Positions 1-8,849 of a DNA stretch of 22,884 nt are shown here, in pieces. The stretch is from a virus. The stretch spans positions 1 to 22,884 of IMG/VR virus record IMGVR_UViG_3300035659_000102; one strand, written 5' to 3'. How positions within the stretch are numbered: position 1 is the first letter of the stretch; every line of letters starts with the position of its first letter. The position numbers and the translations under genes are program-made. The notes under the pieces were generated by a model. It was not told the origin of the DNA. It saw nothing but the letters and a program-made list of their open reading frames with translations, and searched no databases.

Positions 1-1770
1 ATCTCCTACTCCAACATTAGTAGTGCTCATCCATCCCCCTAGCCACTGTATTTGTGTGCTTGGAAATGTAATTTTTTGCCAGCCTCCATACCAAAGACTG
101 CCCAAAGATAGCGCAGAAGGAGGTATCATATCTATAGTAGCTCCAGCAACTAAAGCAGTAACATTAGTAGTATTATCCCCCTCTAAATCATACCCCGTTA
201 CACTATAAACAATACCAGAACCAGCTACCTCTAAAAATGCTGTAGTTATTACTCCTGCTGGAGTATAAAGCGCACCTGGAAGTGTTGAAACTCCACTTGG
301 GTTTGGAAGGTAAAGAGGCATAGAGTCCCAAGTAGTACCGAAGTTCTTTGTAGAAACAACCCACCATCTATTTCCAATTCCTGTAGGAACAATTGGTTGA
401 GTGTGGTATCCCATAATATGGAATCTGCCATAGGCTCCACATTCTTTTTCTACTTTTATTTTAGTTAAACCTGATCCAAGTATTACCGAGGAACTTTCAT
501 AATTTTTTAGGGATAAAGTCTCTAAGTTTGTTACTTTAGACCAAGAAGTTCCAGTACTTATACTTGGTCTTTTGTAAACCCCTGCCTGAGTTAGAAGCAT
601 AAGTTGATTATACTTATTAGCTGCGATACTCCACGAGTTCATTGCTGTTCCAGTTAACCCTTCAAAGAATGGTTCGAAGGTATCTCCGGCATCTAATGAT
701 ATAAGAGCACCTGCTCCAGTTCCTGCGGCGAAAACTACATCAGGAGGAGGAACTATTGTAATTCTAGGACATTTATCCCCAATTTTGAATGAAGTTATGG
801 CCCCGCTACTATCTATTTGGGTGGAGATCGTAGTTATTTGGGCATCACCATCAAATGACATATCTGATGCAGATATAGAAACATAGGCGTATTTACCAAC
901 CTTAACATTTGGATAAAACCCATGTGTTTCTACTACCATTACATCATCAAGTGTTCCTGTTATAGCTAAAATTCTAGCTGCGATTAATCTACAAACTGAG
1001 TCTCTTTTGATAAGAGGATTAGCTATAACTGTTGTTTTATCTACGAGCATTTCTGGCATACTAATTTTAGCTTGTCCAAAGGCCGGAGTAGTTTTTCCAG
1101 TGAATTGATTGTATTTCCAACCACCAAATACTTTAACTACATTTCTAGTTTTATCTGTGCTTAAATTTCTACTAATCCCAGTTGTTTTATCACTAGATAA
1201 AGATATTACTGGTCTTTCTATTTTGTACCTAAAAACTCTAAGTTTATCTATATCTCCATCATACTTAATATAATATGCACCGGCTCTTTCTAATTGATTT
1301 AGAGCGTCTCCCGCCGTTTGCATACCCATGGGAGTCGGTGCATCTGGTTCTCCTACTGTGGCACTAGTATAAGAATCAAACTTAACAGATAGGCCGACTA
1401 AACTTGCAATACGAGTAATCCAATAATCTACAGTTTGACCAGTAGCGTCTAACTTATAATAAATAAAGAAGTCATCTAATAAAAGAGACTTGTCCTGTCC
1501 GATACAGTCAAACGTACTCTTCTGAAGGTCCTCATTTATAGTTATAAGATAACCCCTGATTACATAGGCGCTAGAGCCTTCATATAGTTCTTGTATTTCA
1601 ACTGCCGCGTAAGGGTCTGGTCTAGTGAAACCTTTGGTGAATGAAATTGTAAAGGTATCCGCCCTCTGACATAGCGAGGACGTTCTCTCATATGATATTA
1701 CATATGAGGTTCTTTCCGTCCCATTTATCCATACTTTCACAAAATCGGGCAAATGTAATCCGTAACTCAT
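1..1770 (-). CDS. Baseplate hub-like protein with BNR/Asp-box beta-propeller (C-terminus beyond the window)
   Basis: This frame is open from an ATG at 1768-1770 to the window edge, 590 codons without a stop, so it is partial at its 3' end. A GAGG ribosome site lies five bases before the ATG, and the preceding gene stops seven bases upstream. Residues 1 to about 335 read like a tail hub (gp27/gpD-like) domain: a GYL turn, a conserved Cys-Asp region followed by DDFF, then a domain containing RNVVKVFGG. From about residue 344 the protein becomes a BNR-type beta-propeller. It opens with DVVFAAGTGAGALISLDAG, and Asp-box motifs (S-x-D-x-G-x-T-W-like) sit at about 358-365 (SLDAGDTF), 403-410 (SISTGTSW) and 474-481 (TKNFGTTW), with AGVYKR before the second. 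Such propellers bind or cleave glycans or serve as structural rings; I cannot say which here. It lies at the tail-tip end of the operon and is paralogous in layout to the upstream gene. Confidence 0.8.
   Translation of the reverse strand, partial: MSYGLHLPDFVKVWINGTERTSYVISYERTSSLCQRADTFTISFTKGFTRPDPYAAVEIQELYEGSSAYVIRGYLITINEDLQKSTFDCIGQDKSLLLDDFFIYYKLDATGQTVDYWITRIASLVGLSVKFDSYTSATVGEPDAPTPMGMQTAGDALNQLERAGAYYIKYDGDIDKLRVFRYKIERPVISLSSDKTTGISRNLSTDKTRNVVKVFGGWKYNQFTGKTTPAFGQAKISMPEMLVDKTTVIANPLIKRDSVCRLIAARILAITGTLDDVMVVETHGFYPNVKVGKYAYVSISASDMSFDGDAQITTISTQIDSSGAITSFKIGDKCPRITIVPPPDVVFAAGTGAGALISLDAGDTFEPFFEGLTGTAMNSWSIAANKYNQLMLLTQAGVYKRPSISTGTSWSKVTNLETLSLKNYESSSVILGSGLTKIKVEKECGAYGRFHIMGYHTQPIVPTGIGNRWWVVSTKNFGTTWDSMPLYLPNPSGVSTLPGALYTPAGVITTAFLEVAGSGIVYSVTGYDLEGDNTTNVTALVAGATIDMIPPSALSLGSLWYGGWQKITFPSTQIQWLGGWMSTTNVGVGD
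328..699 (-). repeat. Asp-box (BNR) repeat region of the propeller
   Basis: Three degenerate Asp-box motifs are read on the minus strand at 676-699, 541-564 and 328-351. Their spacing of 45 and 71 residues is compatible with propeller blades. The first keeps the Asp; the second and third carry Ser and Asn at that position. More blades probably lie beyond the left edge. Confidence 0.65.
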
Positions 1771-1777
1771 CCTGTCC

Positions 1778-2752
1778 TCATTTTGATAAAACTAGTCTTT
1801 GTTTGAATCCACTACTATCAAATCTGGATTCTACCTGATAAATAAACCAGTTGCCTGATGTATTAGTATAAGTTTCAGTAACAGTAGCAAATTTTCTGGG
1901 TTCTACTAAATAATTTCCTTCAATCTCTAACAGAAGTCTTTCCGTTAATCTATTAAATCTAGTTAAGTTCAAATCCGCGGTCTGTTGTGCGATTGTATTG
2001 TTATCAATAATAGAAGATGCTATAACTGATGTTTTATAGAAACCTGCTGGTAAATAGGCACTAGATACTGACGCTTGGGCCTGAACTCCGGTAACTCCAT
2101 AAACTACAACTCTATTTCTTAGATTTTCAGTAGACCTTTCGTGGGATATAGAAAAGATATTCTTATCATTTAAATCCCAATCAAAGTCTATAGATTCAGC
2201 AGTCCAGTATGGTTTAACATCAGCTAAATGAACTTGTCCGTTTCTATCTGCATACATAGACCACGCTAAAGCGTCAGCGATTGTTCTAGCAGCTTGATAC
2301 GCTGTAGTTAGATTAAACTGAACTCCTTTTGAACCAGTTCCCCATGTTACGGATAAAGGCACACTATAAGCATAATTTGTTATCTGGGCCTGATCTAATA
2401 TATCATGAATCAGATTTTCTGTTAGAATATTTTTTCTTTCAAACGGTTTTTCTGGGTCATTAGATGCCATAAAGAAATCTGTGGCTTTAGCTAATTCGTC
2501 CTCGCAGGTTAGTACAGTTTTATAATCTGGTAAGGATTGTGATATCTCTCTAACATAGCCAGTGAACATTTTTCCATAGCTGGATGAAAAACCTGCGTTA
2601 AAAGAAATAGAATCGCCAAGATTTAGACTCGTACTGCCACACTCTATTCTAGCCACTGACATAGCAGAGTTATAAGATTCTTTAACATCAATACTCTCTA
2701 GGTCAGAAACTCCAGTTATATTATGATAAAGAACTTTTGGAGTTGCTGGCAT
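1778..2752 (-). CDS. Baseplate hub-like tail protein (gp27/gpD-like)
   Basis: A 324-residue protein with the look of tail hub proteins of the late-control-D/gp27 type, which form the ring closing the tail tube and anchor the tip. Supporting features are a beta-rich N-terminal domain ending in FTGYVREI, then TCEDELAKATDFF, a helical stretch TENLIHDILDQAQI, and a later domain with RTIADALAWSMYADRNG and ENLRNRVVVYG. These elements recur in the same order in the next gene, suggesting the two are paralogous tip components. The ATG follows the preceding stop directly (TAA then ATG), with GAGG six bases upstream inside the previous gene. No catalytic motif is visible. The assignment rests on fold-like patterns and position, so 'hub' is an inference. 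Confidence 0.7.
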   Translation of the reverse strand: MPATPKVLYHNITGVSDLESIDVKESYNSAMSVARIECGSTSLNLGDSISFNAGFSSSYGKMFTGYVREISQSLPDYKTVLTCEDELAKATDFFMASNDPEKPFERKNILTENLIHDILDQAQITNYAYSVPLSVTWGTGSKGVQFNLTTAYQAARTIADALAWSMYADRNGQVHLADVKPYWTAESIDFDWDLNDKNIFSISHERSTENLRNRVVVYGVTGVQAQASVSSAYLPAGFYKTSVIASSIIDNNTIAQQTADLNLTRFNRLTERLLLEIEGNYLVEPRKFATVTETYTNTSGNWFIYQVESRFDSSGFKQRLVLSK

Positions 2753-3118
2753 TTACTTCCTCAAGGAACAGGATACTTGATACACGGGAGCTAATGTTGA
2801 CTGAGTGGTATCAATTAGCTGACAAACAGACATCACTCTAGTAGCCTTTATATTTTGAAAAAGAACTGTAATACCGGCTGGCTTTAAATCTGTAATGAAG
2901 GTAACTAAACTTCCTACTCCGGCCTCTAGAACTCCGAGATAGCCAGAACCTACAACATATCCTCCTATATCTACAGTATCATCTGGAGTGAATATAAAAT
3001 GATAAACTGAATCAGTAGAATTTATAGGATTTAGTTCAGCTATCGTCGGGCTACTCCCCTCTGAGTATTCACTAACATAGATGTTAGCACCGTTCAGTTT
3101 CCAAATAGACGCTGGCAT
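2753..3118 (-). CDS. Small beta-rich tail-tip protein following the tape measure
   Basis: A 121-residue protein that appears mostly beta-strand, beginning MPASIWKLNGANIYVSEY and ending in a DTTQSTLAPVYQV stretch. There is no signal peptide or membrane segment. It lies between the tape measure and the first hub protein, where siphoviruses usually encode the distal tail (Dit) protein; it is shorter than most Dit proteins, so a Dit-like or other tip-adaptor role is inference from position. The tape-measure stop TAA is immediately followed by this ATG, and GGAGG lies five bases upstream inside the tape-measure gene, so the two are translationally coupled. Tail-related with fair certainty; exact role unknown. 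Confidence 0.55.
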   Translation of the reverse strand: MPASIWKLNGANIYVSEYSEGSSPTIAELNPINSTDSVYHFIFTPDDTVDIGGYVVGSGYLGVLEAGVGSLVTFITDLKPAGITVLFQNIKATRVMSVCQLIDTTQSTLAPVYQVSCSLRK

Positions 3119-6100
3119 TTATGCCTCCACTACAAAGCCACCGCCGCCTGCACGTCTGGTAGCTGTCTTAAGAGTCGTATTCTGTCTTTCATTTATGGCC
3201 TGCTGTATCTTGACACCATCTAAAAGAATAGAAGTCTGATTTACAATTCTAGTATTAATTGTTACAGGTAGACTTAGGGGTTGAAGGTAAGTTGCACCAC
3301 CACCAGCAACAGCACCGCGAGGGTCGCCTACTGCTTTTGCCACAACCTTCCCCCCGCCCGTGGTGCCGGCTTCTGCAATTCCTAACTCTTTCTTGAACAT
3401 ATCCCAAAGTTCCATTGTCCCATCTTTAATACTACTGAAAATAAATTGTAGGTCCTCTAATATTCCAGTAGTATCAACTATAGGACCTGTAGTTGGAACA
3501 AGTCCTTGCCTTCCAGCTTCCTCTAGGCCTTTTTGAACGTCTCCACCAGTTGTTCCACCGATACCTTGGCCCCATTTTTCAGAAAATGTCTGCGCCAATA
3601 CACCTAAATCTGCAAAAAGTTGCTTTATCCATTCAGAGATTCCCTCATCACCAGGTCCCATAGTTTTCATATCTTCTAGTTTGAGGTTACTCTGACTACC
3701 ACCAACTTCTTTTTTGAACATATCCCACAGTTCCACTGTCCCCTGTATAAAGCTATCAAGCATAGACTTTAGGTCCTCACTAATGTTGCTAGTATCTATC
3801 GCAGGACCCTCTGTTGGGAGAAGTTTCTGTTTCTCAGCTTCTGATAAACCTGCTTGAACGTCCTCTCCGGTAGCTCCAGGAGTTATACCCCAATTTGCAG
3901 AAAATGTTTCGGCTAATGTGCCCAATTGTTCAAAGATACTCTTTATCCAATCAAGAACTCCTTCACCTGGACCACCAGCTCGCATTCCCTCTAATTGTTT
4001 GTCATAGTTCTCTTTCCATCCGGGGGAGCTAACTAACTCCATGAGGCTCTGAATAATTTGATCAAAGATAGGTATAACTAAATCACCACTAGTATCTGGT
4101 TTCATACCTCCACGGCCACCATAATGCTGTACTGGTTCTGGAGCTGCTCCATATCTCTTGGCGTATTCAGCTGCGGCTGCTATTGCTTCATCGTAAAGTT
4201 TCCCTAATTCTTCCTTATCAGTTGGTGCAGTTACAGCTTTAGCTAAATCTTTCGGGATTTCAGGAGGATGGGCGGCATCCCACTGTCTCTGATCTTCCTC
4301 TTCCATTCTAGCAAGTTTAGCTTCCTGAGCAGCAGTGAATTTATTAACAGCACCATCAAATACTCCGGTGCTAGTTGTAAATTCATTTACAGGAGGGCCA
4401 AATTTTTCAAGCATGTTACCGACATCTGCACCCTTATCAATGGGTTGATCAGAGAAGAATAACTTTCCAGTATAGGGGATCATTGCTGTCATCCCCTCTG
4501 GAATATTAAATATACCCTCTAACTGTTTCTCCTGGTTCTTAATCATCATGTCATAAGCCAGTCCGAATACAGTTCTTTGAATTTGTAATTCTTTTAGCAC
4601 CCCGTCATCAGTTACAAAGAGCACTTTTTCTACTGGCTCATTGGCTACTATTTGTGAACCATAGGAAGTAGTCTGTAATTTCTTCTTCCAGAATTCCATA
4701 TTTCCAAATAGTTGAGGTAGCTCACTAGCGGGAATATCAAGCTTTTCTAGGCCTATTTTTGCATTATCTGATAGTATACCAAGTTTCTCAAACTCCTTTG
4801 CAAGTATCTCATCCCAAATTTTATCAAATTCACCTGGAAGTTTTGTTATCGCCCCGGTAAGACTATCAACAATCAAAATTCCTACCTTACCCCAACCCTT
4901 ATAAATTTTTTCTTGTAATGCAGGGTCTGGTGTAACAGACTTAGCGTATTGTTCACTTAGTTTCTTAGCGTTTGCTAATCCTTGCTGTATTAATTTAGGA
5001 TCAGTTCCTCCGGCTACTCTAACATATCCGGGTTCCTCAAATTCTCTATATTTCTTTCCTGCGGCAGTTTCTTTAGACTGTAAGTTTAATAAAGTTTGTA
5101 ATCTAGCTAATTCCTGCATCTGCTCAATGAGTAATTTTCTAGAAGCATAATCTGACTCTCCAGCTTTTCTTAAATCATCAATTGAATTTACTAACTTCTC
5201 TACTCCAGAAGCAGTATTGAGAAGTGCCTGAGTTTCTTCCTCTGAGAGTCCTACTATTAACTCTGCCAGTTCCTTGAAACTAATAGCTGCTTTTTTATTG
5301 TTAGCCGTCATAGCAGCGTAAATTGTAGCGATATTGGCAGGGAATCCAGACTCTATATCTGTTAATGCCTGCAACGACTTAAGTCCGGTCTCTCCTCTAC
5401 CTACCTCTCCCGTAACAGCCGTTCTTTTTTCTGCGAATACTCCTTTGGCCTGTCCTCCAAATTGGGCTACTGTATCACGGATCATATTCCCAAATGCTGT
5501 TGCGGGGATGCTTGTAGATGCCTCCTCTGCGGCCTTCATGCCCAATGCTATTGCTTCATCGTAAAATTTCCCTAATTCTTCCTTTGTCTTTGCAGTCATC
5601 TTTGGAAGAAGCATTGCCATGGCTAGGTCTGCCATTCCTCCACCCTTAAGTCTACCAGAAGCAAGCCCGGCCATTGTTATAGCATAATTTTCTATATCTT
5701 CTTCCTTAGGTCTAAGCCTTCCGGTTCCTCCGGCCGCTGCCATGCCTGCTCCTAACCTACCAACTTCTTCAAACTTAAGTACGCCTCCCAGTCCCTTAAA
5801 TATACTTGAGGTAAGTTCTTCTCGTCTACTAGGCCCCGCAGGTCCTGTCTCTCCCGGAGGAGTCATAGCTTTGGTAAAGATTCTCTCAAATGCTGAAACA
5901 AGATCAACTTCTCTATTGATTAAATTATCGTATAAAGCTGTTGCAATAGCACCACCGATCATGCCTCCAATGGGATTTCCCCCCGCGATAACTTGGGAGA
6001 CTAGACTTGCGGCAATAGTTGATCCGGCCTTTCCAAGATTTGCCTTGTCCCCCATGAGACTTCCCGACATGAAAGACATCATAAGTCCTGTGCCCAATCC

Positions 6101-8539
6101 GCCTCCAGCCTTGCCCCACATAGAAGCTCCAGGACCTTTAAGTGCTCCACCAACTGTGCCCCCAATGGGCTGGTCCATGGCTGGTGATCCAGAGAGCATC
6201 TGGTAAAGCGCATTTCTAATTCTTCCAGTAGGAGGAGTTGGAGTTAATGTAGCTCCCACCCCCACCCCGCCCCCGCCACCGCGCATCCCTGCTGCTGTCC
6301 TTGCCGCCGCTGTTCCACCACCTGGGACCATTGTTCCACCTAAAATATCAAACAGTGTCCTCTGGCCTAAAGCTTGTAATGACGAACTCCTTTTTAGCAT
6401 AATCATGGCGGCAGATAGAGCTATTATCGCTGGAGTGGCAGTACTTAGAGTCTTTATAATTCCATTAAGTATATTAAGAAATCCTGTACCAGCATCTGTC
6501 ATGGCTGTAAATAGGTCTAAGAATCCGCCTTCTGCTCCTAAAGCTCTAGCCATCTCAGAAAAAGCTACGCTTAATCTAGTAGTGGCTGTTTCTAGAGTCT
6601 TCAACTGAATTGCCATTGCGTTAGCAGCGTCTCCCGACGCTGATTTACTAGCCTCGGCTACTTGTTCAACTCTAGGAATATTAGCTAAATATGCTTGAAC
6701 TTGTGCTCCTCGTCTCGCTCCTCTTCCTCCTAAAGTCTCAGAAAGTTTAGCAAAGGCTTGGTCGTCAATTAGTTTTAAGTTTCTACGTTCATAGATTTCT
6801 CTAGAAATTTGATCAAAAGATTTTAATTCACCAGCAGCATCTTGAATAGAAATACCAAATCTAGCAAGAGCCGCACCAGATTCTGGTCTAGTAAATCCCG
6901 ACATAAAAGCTCGAACAGCATTACCAGCCTCTGATGCAGATAAGACTGTAGTTTCTGCAACAACGGCAATAATAGCATTTAATCTGTCAACGCTAAGTCC
7001 TGCGTTTTCTGCCGCAGTAGCTGTAATAGCAAAGGAAGTTGATAATGTTTTAAGATCAACATTTGCGACTTTAGTAACAGCAACCCATTTATCAAGTAAT
7101 GTAACTCCTTGATCTAATGGCATGTTTAGCTGTCTTAAAGAACCAACTAAAGTATCAAGTGCAACAGCCTGTTCCATACCAGAAAGTTTAGATAAAATCA
7201 TAGAATCTGCTAGAAGTTGGGTGGCTAGAGCAGCTCTTTGTGTGGGGTCTACTACTTGACCCGCTGCTCTATATGCTAGAACATATCCATCCATAACACC
7301 TTGAAGGTGGACACCCAATTTGGCTGCTACATCCGCAGCAGCGTCGAAAGCTTTCGCGGTAACAGACGCCGATCCGCCAACAGAAATTTGAATGCTGGCT
7401 AATTTAGTTTGTAACTCCATAGATTCTTTAAAAAGGTCTTGTAACTTTCTCATTGGGACATAAATAGCTGCCGCTGCTATAGACCACTTGGCGAATTCTC
7501 CAATATCTCTGGCTATAGCAGAACCCCACGATCTAAATCCTCTTGCTGTACTATGAAGTACTTGTCCAGCGCTACCTGTTACTACAGAAAGATTTTTAAT
7601 AACACCAGTGGATGTTTCTAGTTGGCCTGACCATCTAGTAGTTTGAGTGGCACCATCCGTCTGAACTTTATTTAAATCTTTTAGCGCCCCACCCTGCTTT
7701 TTTAGTTCCTCTGTCATATTTTTTACTGCTGTTACTCCCCCATACACTCCACCAGGTCCTACTGGACTTCCTGGTGTCGATGAGGCTGGGTACTGTAAAT
7801 TCGAAGGACTAAATATTTTCGAATAATCTGCCTGACCACCGGCAGTTAGATTAGTTTGCCCACCGCCCCGTTGTCCTACTCTAATTGCTCCTAGATGAGA
7901 GAGAGCACTAAGTCCCCGATTTACTTGTTCTATTTCTACCTTACTGTAACCCAAATTCTTTGTTAGAGTGGCTGTATCAGTTGATATAGTTCGTAAAGTA
8001 CCAGAAGCTAGAACTCCACCTTCTGAGAGTTTAACTAAGTTTCGGTATAATTCTACAGTTTCTTGGTTAGACTTAGCAGGCAACATTGACGGCAGGTTAC
8101 GTGTGTAAGCCTGGAAACTTGGATCACGTTTTTGTGCCGCCATCCTATCGCCAAAATTCATAGTCCCCAATGGATCGGCCTGTCTATATCTTTCTGCCAG
8201 TAATGCAAGAGAACGCTGTGCAGCACCTATGCCGCCCTGAATTACTCCAGAGGGACGTTTCGCTTCTGGAAACATTTTTCCTTGGATATTTAGTTCTTTT
8301 AGTGCTGCTACATGTTTACGAGTTGCGGCCTCATCCGCATTTTGTGCTGACATCCATGCTCTTAAAGAGGCTTCGGCCTGAGTGAATGTCTGGGTAACGG
8401 CAAAGCCCTTTCCCAGAGAATTCATCATGTTATAGATTTCTACTCCGGCTCGCGCGCCTCCGACCATAGAAACGGTCATATTCTGCATGGCAATGGTTAT
8501 TTGTTCTATTTCTCGTCTTGCATTGCTTCCTATAGGCAT
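3119..8539 (-). CDS. Tail tape measure protein (TP901-type core)
   Basis: At 1806 residues this is by far the largest gene. Tape measure proteins fix tail length, act as scaffold for tube polymerisation and leave the tail during DNA ejection. Residues about 360-620 resemble the TP901-family core, with repeated helical segments such as GMEQAVALDTLVGSLRQLN, AENAGLSVDRLNAIIAVVAE and SASEAGNAVRAFMSG, then the ETLGGRGARRGAQ turn. Hydrophobic, Gly/Ala-rich stretches at about 351-362, 683-715 and 808-872 are typical of the parts that may insert in the cell membrane. Residues 1481-1720 contain about 2.3 tandem repeats. No peptidoglycan hydrolase motif was recognised. The ATG is one base after the chaperone stop, with GAGG upstream. 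By the usual relation of about 1.5 angstrom per residue, the tail would be near 270 nm; this is an estimate. Confidence 0.93.
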   Translation of the reverse strand: MPIGSNARREIEQITIAMQNMTVSMVGGARAGVEIYNMMNSLGKGFAVTQTFTQAEASLRAWMSAQNADEAATRKHVAALKELNIQGKMFPEAKRPSGVIQGGIGAAQRSLALLAERYRQADPLGTMNFGDRMAAQKRDPSFQAYTRNLPSMLPAKSNQETVELYRNLVKLSEGGVLASGTLRTISTDTATLTKNLGYSKVEIEQVNRGLSALSHLGAIRVGQRGGGQTNLTAGGQADYSKIFSPSNLQYPASSTPGSPVGPGGVYGGVTAVKNMTEELKKQGGALKDLNKVQTDGATQTTRWSGQLETSTGVIKNLSVVTGSAGQVLHSTARGFRSWGSAIARDIGEFAKWSIAAAAIYVPMRKLQDLFKESMELQTKLASIQISVGGSASVTAKAFDAAADVAAKLGVHLQGVMDGYVLAYRAAGQVVDPTQRAALATQLLADSMILSKLSGMEQAVALDTLVGSLRQLNMPLDQGVTLLDKWVAVTKVANVDLKTLSTSFAITATAAENAGLSVDRLNAIIAVVAETTVLSASEAGNAVRAFMSGFTRPESGAALARFGISIQDAAGELKSFDQISREIYERRNLKLIDDQAFAKLSETLGGRGARRGAQVQAYLANIPRVEQVAEASKSASGDAANAMAIQLKTLETATTRLSVAFSEMARALGAEGGFLDLFTAMTDAGTGFLNILNGIIKTLSTATPAIIALSAAMIMLKRSSSLQALGQRTLFDILGGTMVPGGGTAAARTAAGMRGGGGGVGVGATLTPTPPTGRIRNALYQMLSGSPAMDQPIGGTVGGALKGPGASMWGKAGGGLGTGLMMSFMSGSLMGDKANLGKAGSTIAASLVSQVIAGGNPIGGMIGGAIATALYDNLINREVDLVSAFERIFTKAMTPPGETGPAGPSRREELTSSIFKGLGGVLKFEEVGRLGAGMAAAGGTGRLRPKEEDIENYAITMAGLASGRLKGGGMADLAMAMLLPKMTAKTKEELGKFYDEAIALGMKAAEEASTSIPATAFGNMIRDTVAQFGGQAKGVFAEKRTAVTGEVGRGETGLKSLQALTDIESGFPANIATIYAAMTANNKKAAISFKELAELIVGLSEEETQALLNTASGVEKLVNSIDDLRKAGESDYASRKLLIEQMQELARLQTLLNLQSKETAAGKKYREFEEPGYVRVAGGTDPKLIQQGLANAKKLSEQYAKSVTPDPALQEKIYKGWGKVGILIVDSLTGAITKLPGEFDKIWDEILAKEFEKLGILSDNAKIGLEKLDIPASELPQLFGNMEFWKKKLQTTSYGSQIVANEPVEKVLFVTDDGVLKELQIQRTVFGLAYDMMIKNQEKQLEGIFNIPEGMTAMIPYTGKLFFSDQPIDKGADVGNMLEKFGPPVNEFTTSTGVFDGAVNKFTAAQEAKLARMEEEDQRQWDAAHPPEIPKDLAKAVTAPTDKEELGKLYDEAIAAAAEYAKRYGAAPEPVQHYGGRGGMKPDTSGDLVIPIFDQIIQSLMELVSSPGWKENYDKQLEGMRAGGPGEGVLDWIKSIFEQLGTLAETFSANWGITPGATGEDVQAGLSEAEKQKLLPTEGPAIDTSNISEDLKSMLDSFIQGTVELWDMFKKEVGGSQSNLKLEDMKTMGPGDEGISEWIKQLFADLGVLAQTFSEKWGQGIGGTTGGDVQKGLEEAGRQGLVPTTGPIVDTTGILEDLQFIFSSIKDGTMELWDMFKKELGIAEAGTTGGGKVVAKAVGDPRGAVAGGGATYLQPLSLPVTINTRIVNQTSILLDGVKIQQAINERQNTTLKTATRRAGGGGFVVEA
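3368..4099 (-). repeat. Tandem ~105-residue repeats in the tape-measure C-terminus
   Basis: Residues about 1481-1581, 1582-1688 and 1689-1720 align as two full units and one partial unit. Shared elements include DTS...EDL, ELWDMFKKE, GPG.G....WIK, LG.LA.TFS..WG, G.TG.DVQ.GL and PT.GP. The DNA also retains similarity: the segments beginning near 3393 and 3714 (both around ttgaacatatccca) are 321 bases, or 107 codons, apart. Confidence 0.8.
4178..4216. repeat. 39-base near-identical repeat, copy 1 (in the tape-measure gene)
   Basis: This segment matches 5546-5584 at 38 of 39 bases and encodes KEELGKLYDEAIA in the same reading frame. The near-identity includes silent third positions. Confidence 0.75.
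5546..5584. repeat. 39-base near-identical repeat, copy 2 (in the tape-measure gene)
   Basis: Partner of 4178-4216, with a single difference (a for g). It encodes KEELGKFYDEAIA. Protein similarity fades quickly on both sides, so only this short block is shared. Confidence 0.75.
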
Positions 8540-8540
8540 T

Positions 8541-8789
8541 TTATTCCTCTATATCATCTTCTCTTATAACGAAGGGAATTTCATCGTGTCTACGAGTTTC
8601 TTTAACATCATAAGCAGCGTCGATCCAGTCCTCTAATTCTTCTGAACTTCCTTCCCAAATAAGATGGTCTGTAGGTCTTTTTTCTTTCGACATTTCATTT
8701 AAACCATCTACTTGCATTCTTTTTCTAATAAGAAAACTCATTGTCCATGGCAGGTCAAGCGGAGTTTCAAACCCTGCAAATAAGTTCAT
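8541..8789 (-). CDS. Tail assembly chaperone, frameshift extension (GT-type T part)
   Basis: An 82-codon open frame from an ATG at 8789, but it is probably translated mainly as the C-terminal half of a frameshift fusion. The frame is open back to 8843 with no stop. Slipping -1 at the A-AAA-AAA heptamer (8843-8849) would join residue 236 of the upstream chaperone to 100 further residues, giving a protein of about 336. Upstream of the internal ATG there is only a weak AAGG, so independent initiation looks poor. The polypeptide is acidic toward the C-terminus (EGSSEELEDWIDAAYD, then EDDIEE) and starts with WMNLFAGFETPLDLPW. In lambda-type systems the fused GT form binds the tape measure and tube protein. 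Its stop lies one base before the tape-measure ATG, the usual gene order. Confidence 0.8.
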   Translation of the reverse strand: MNLFAGFETPLDLPWTMSFLIRKRMQVDGLNEMSKEKRPTDHLIWEGSSEELEDWIDAAYDVKETRRHDEIPFVIREDDIEE

Positions 8790-8800
8790 CCACTGACCTT

Positions 8801-8849
8801 GAGCAACGTTCCAAGCAGATGCTATGGCGTTGCTCCTCGCGATTTTTTT
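8801..8849 (-). promoter_or_regulatory. Programmed -1 ribosomal frameshift signal
   Basis: Read on the minus strand, the chaperone codons CTA AAA AAA contain the slippery heptamer A AAA AAA in correct phase (8843-8849). After a 7-base spacer, an 8-bp perfect stem pairs GAGCAACG (8828-8835) with CGTTGCTC (8801-8808). The loop can extend it with CCA/TGG and AGC/GCT pairs. The zero-frame stop TAG (8822-8824) lies inside the loop. Heptamer, spacer length and stem together match classical -1 frameshift sites. Confidence 0.85.

Noticed and set aside
5742-6206. 154-codon plus-strand open frame
   Set aside because: It lies wholly within the tape-measure gene on the opposite strand, is Pro/Ala/Ser-rich from antisense of a Gly/Ala-rich region, and resembles no family.
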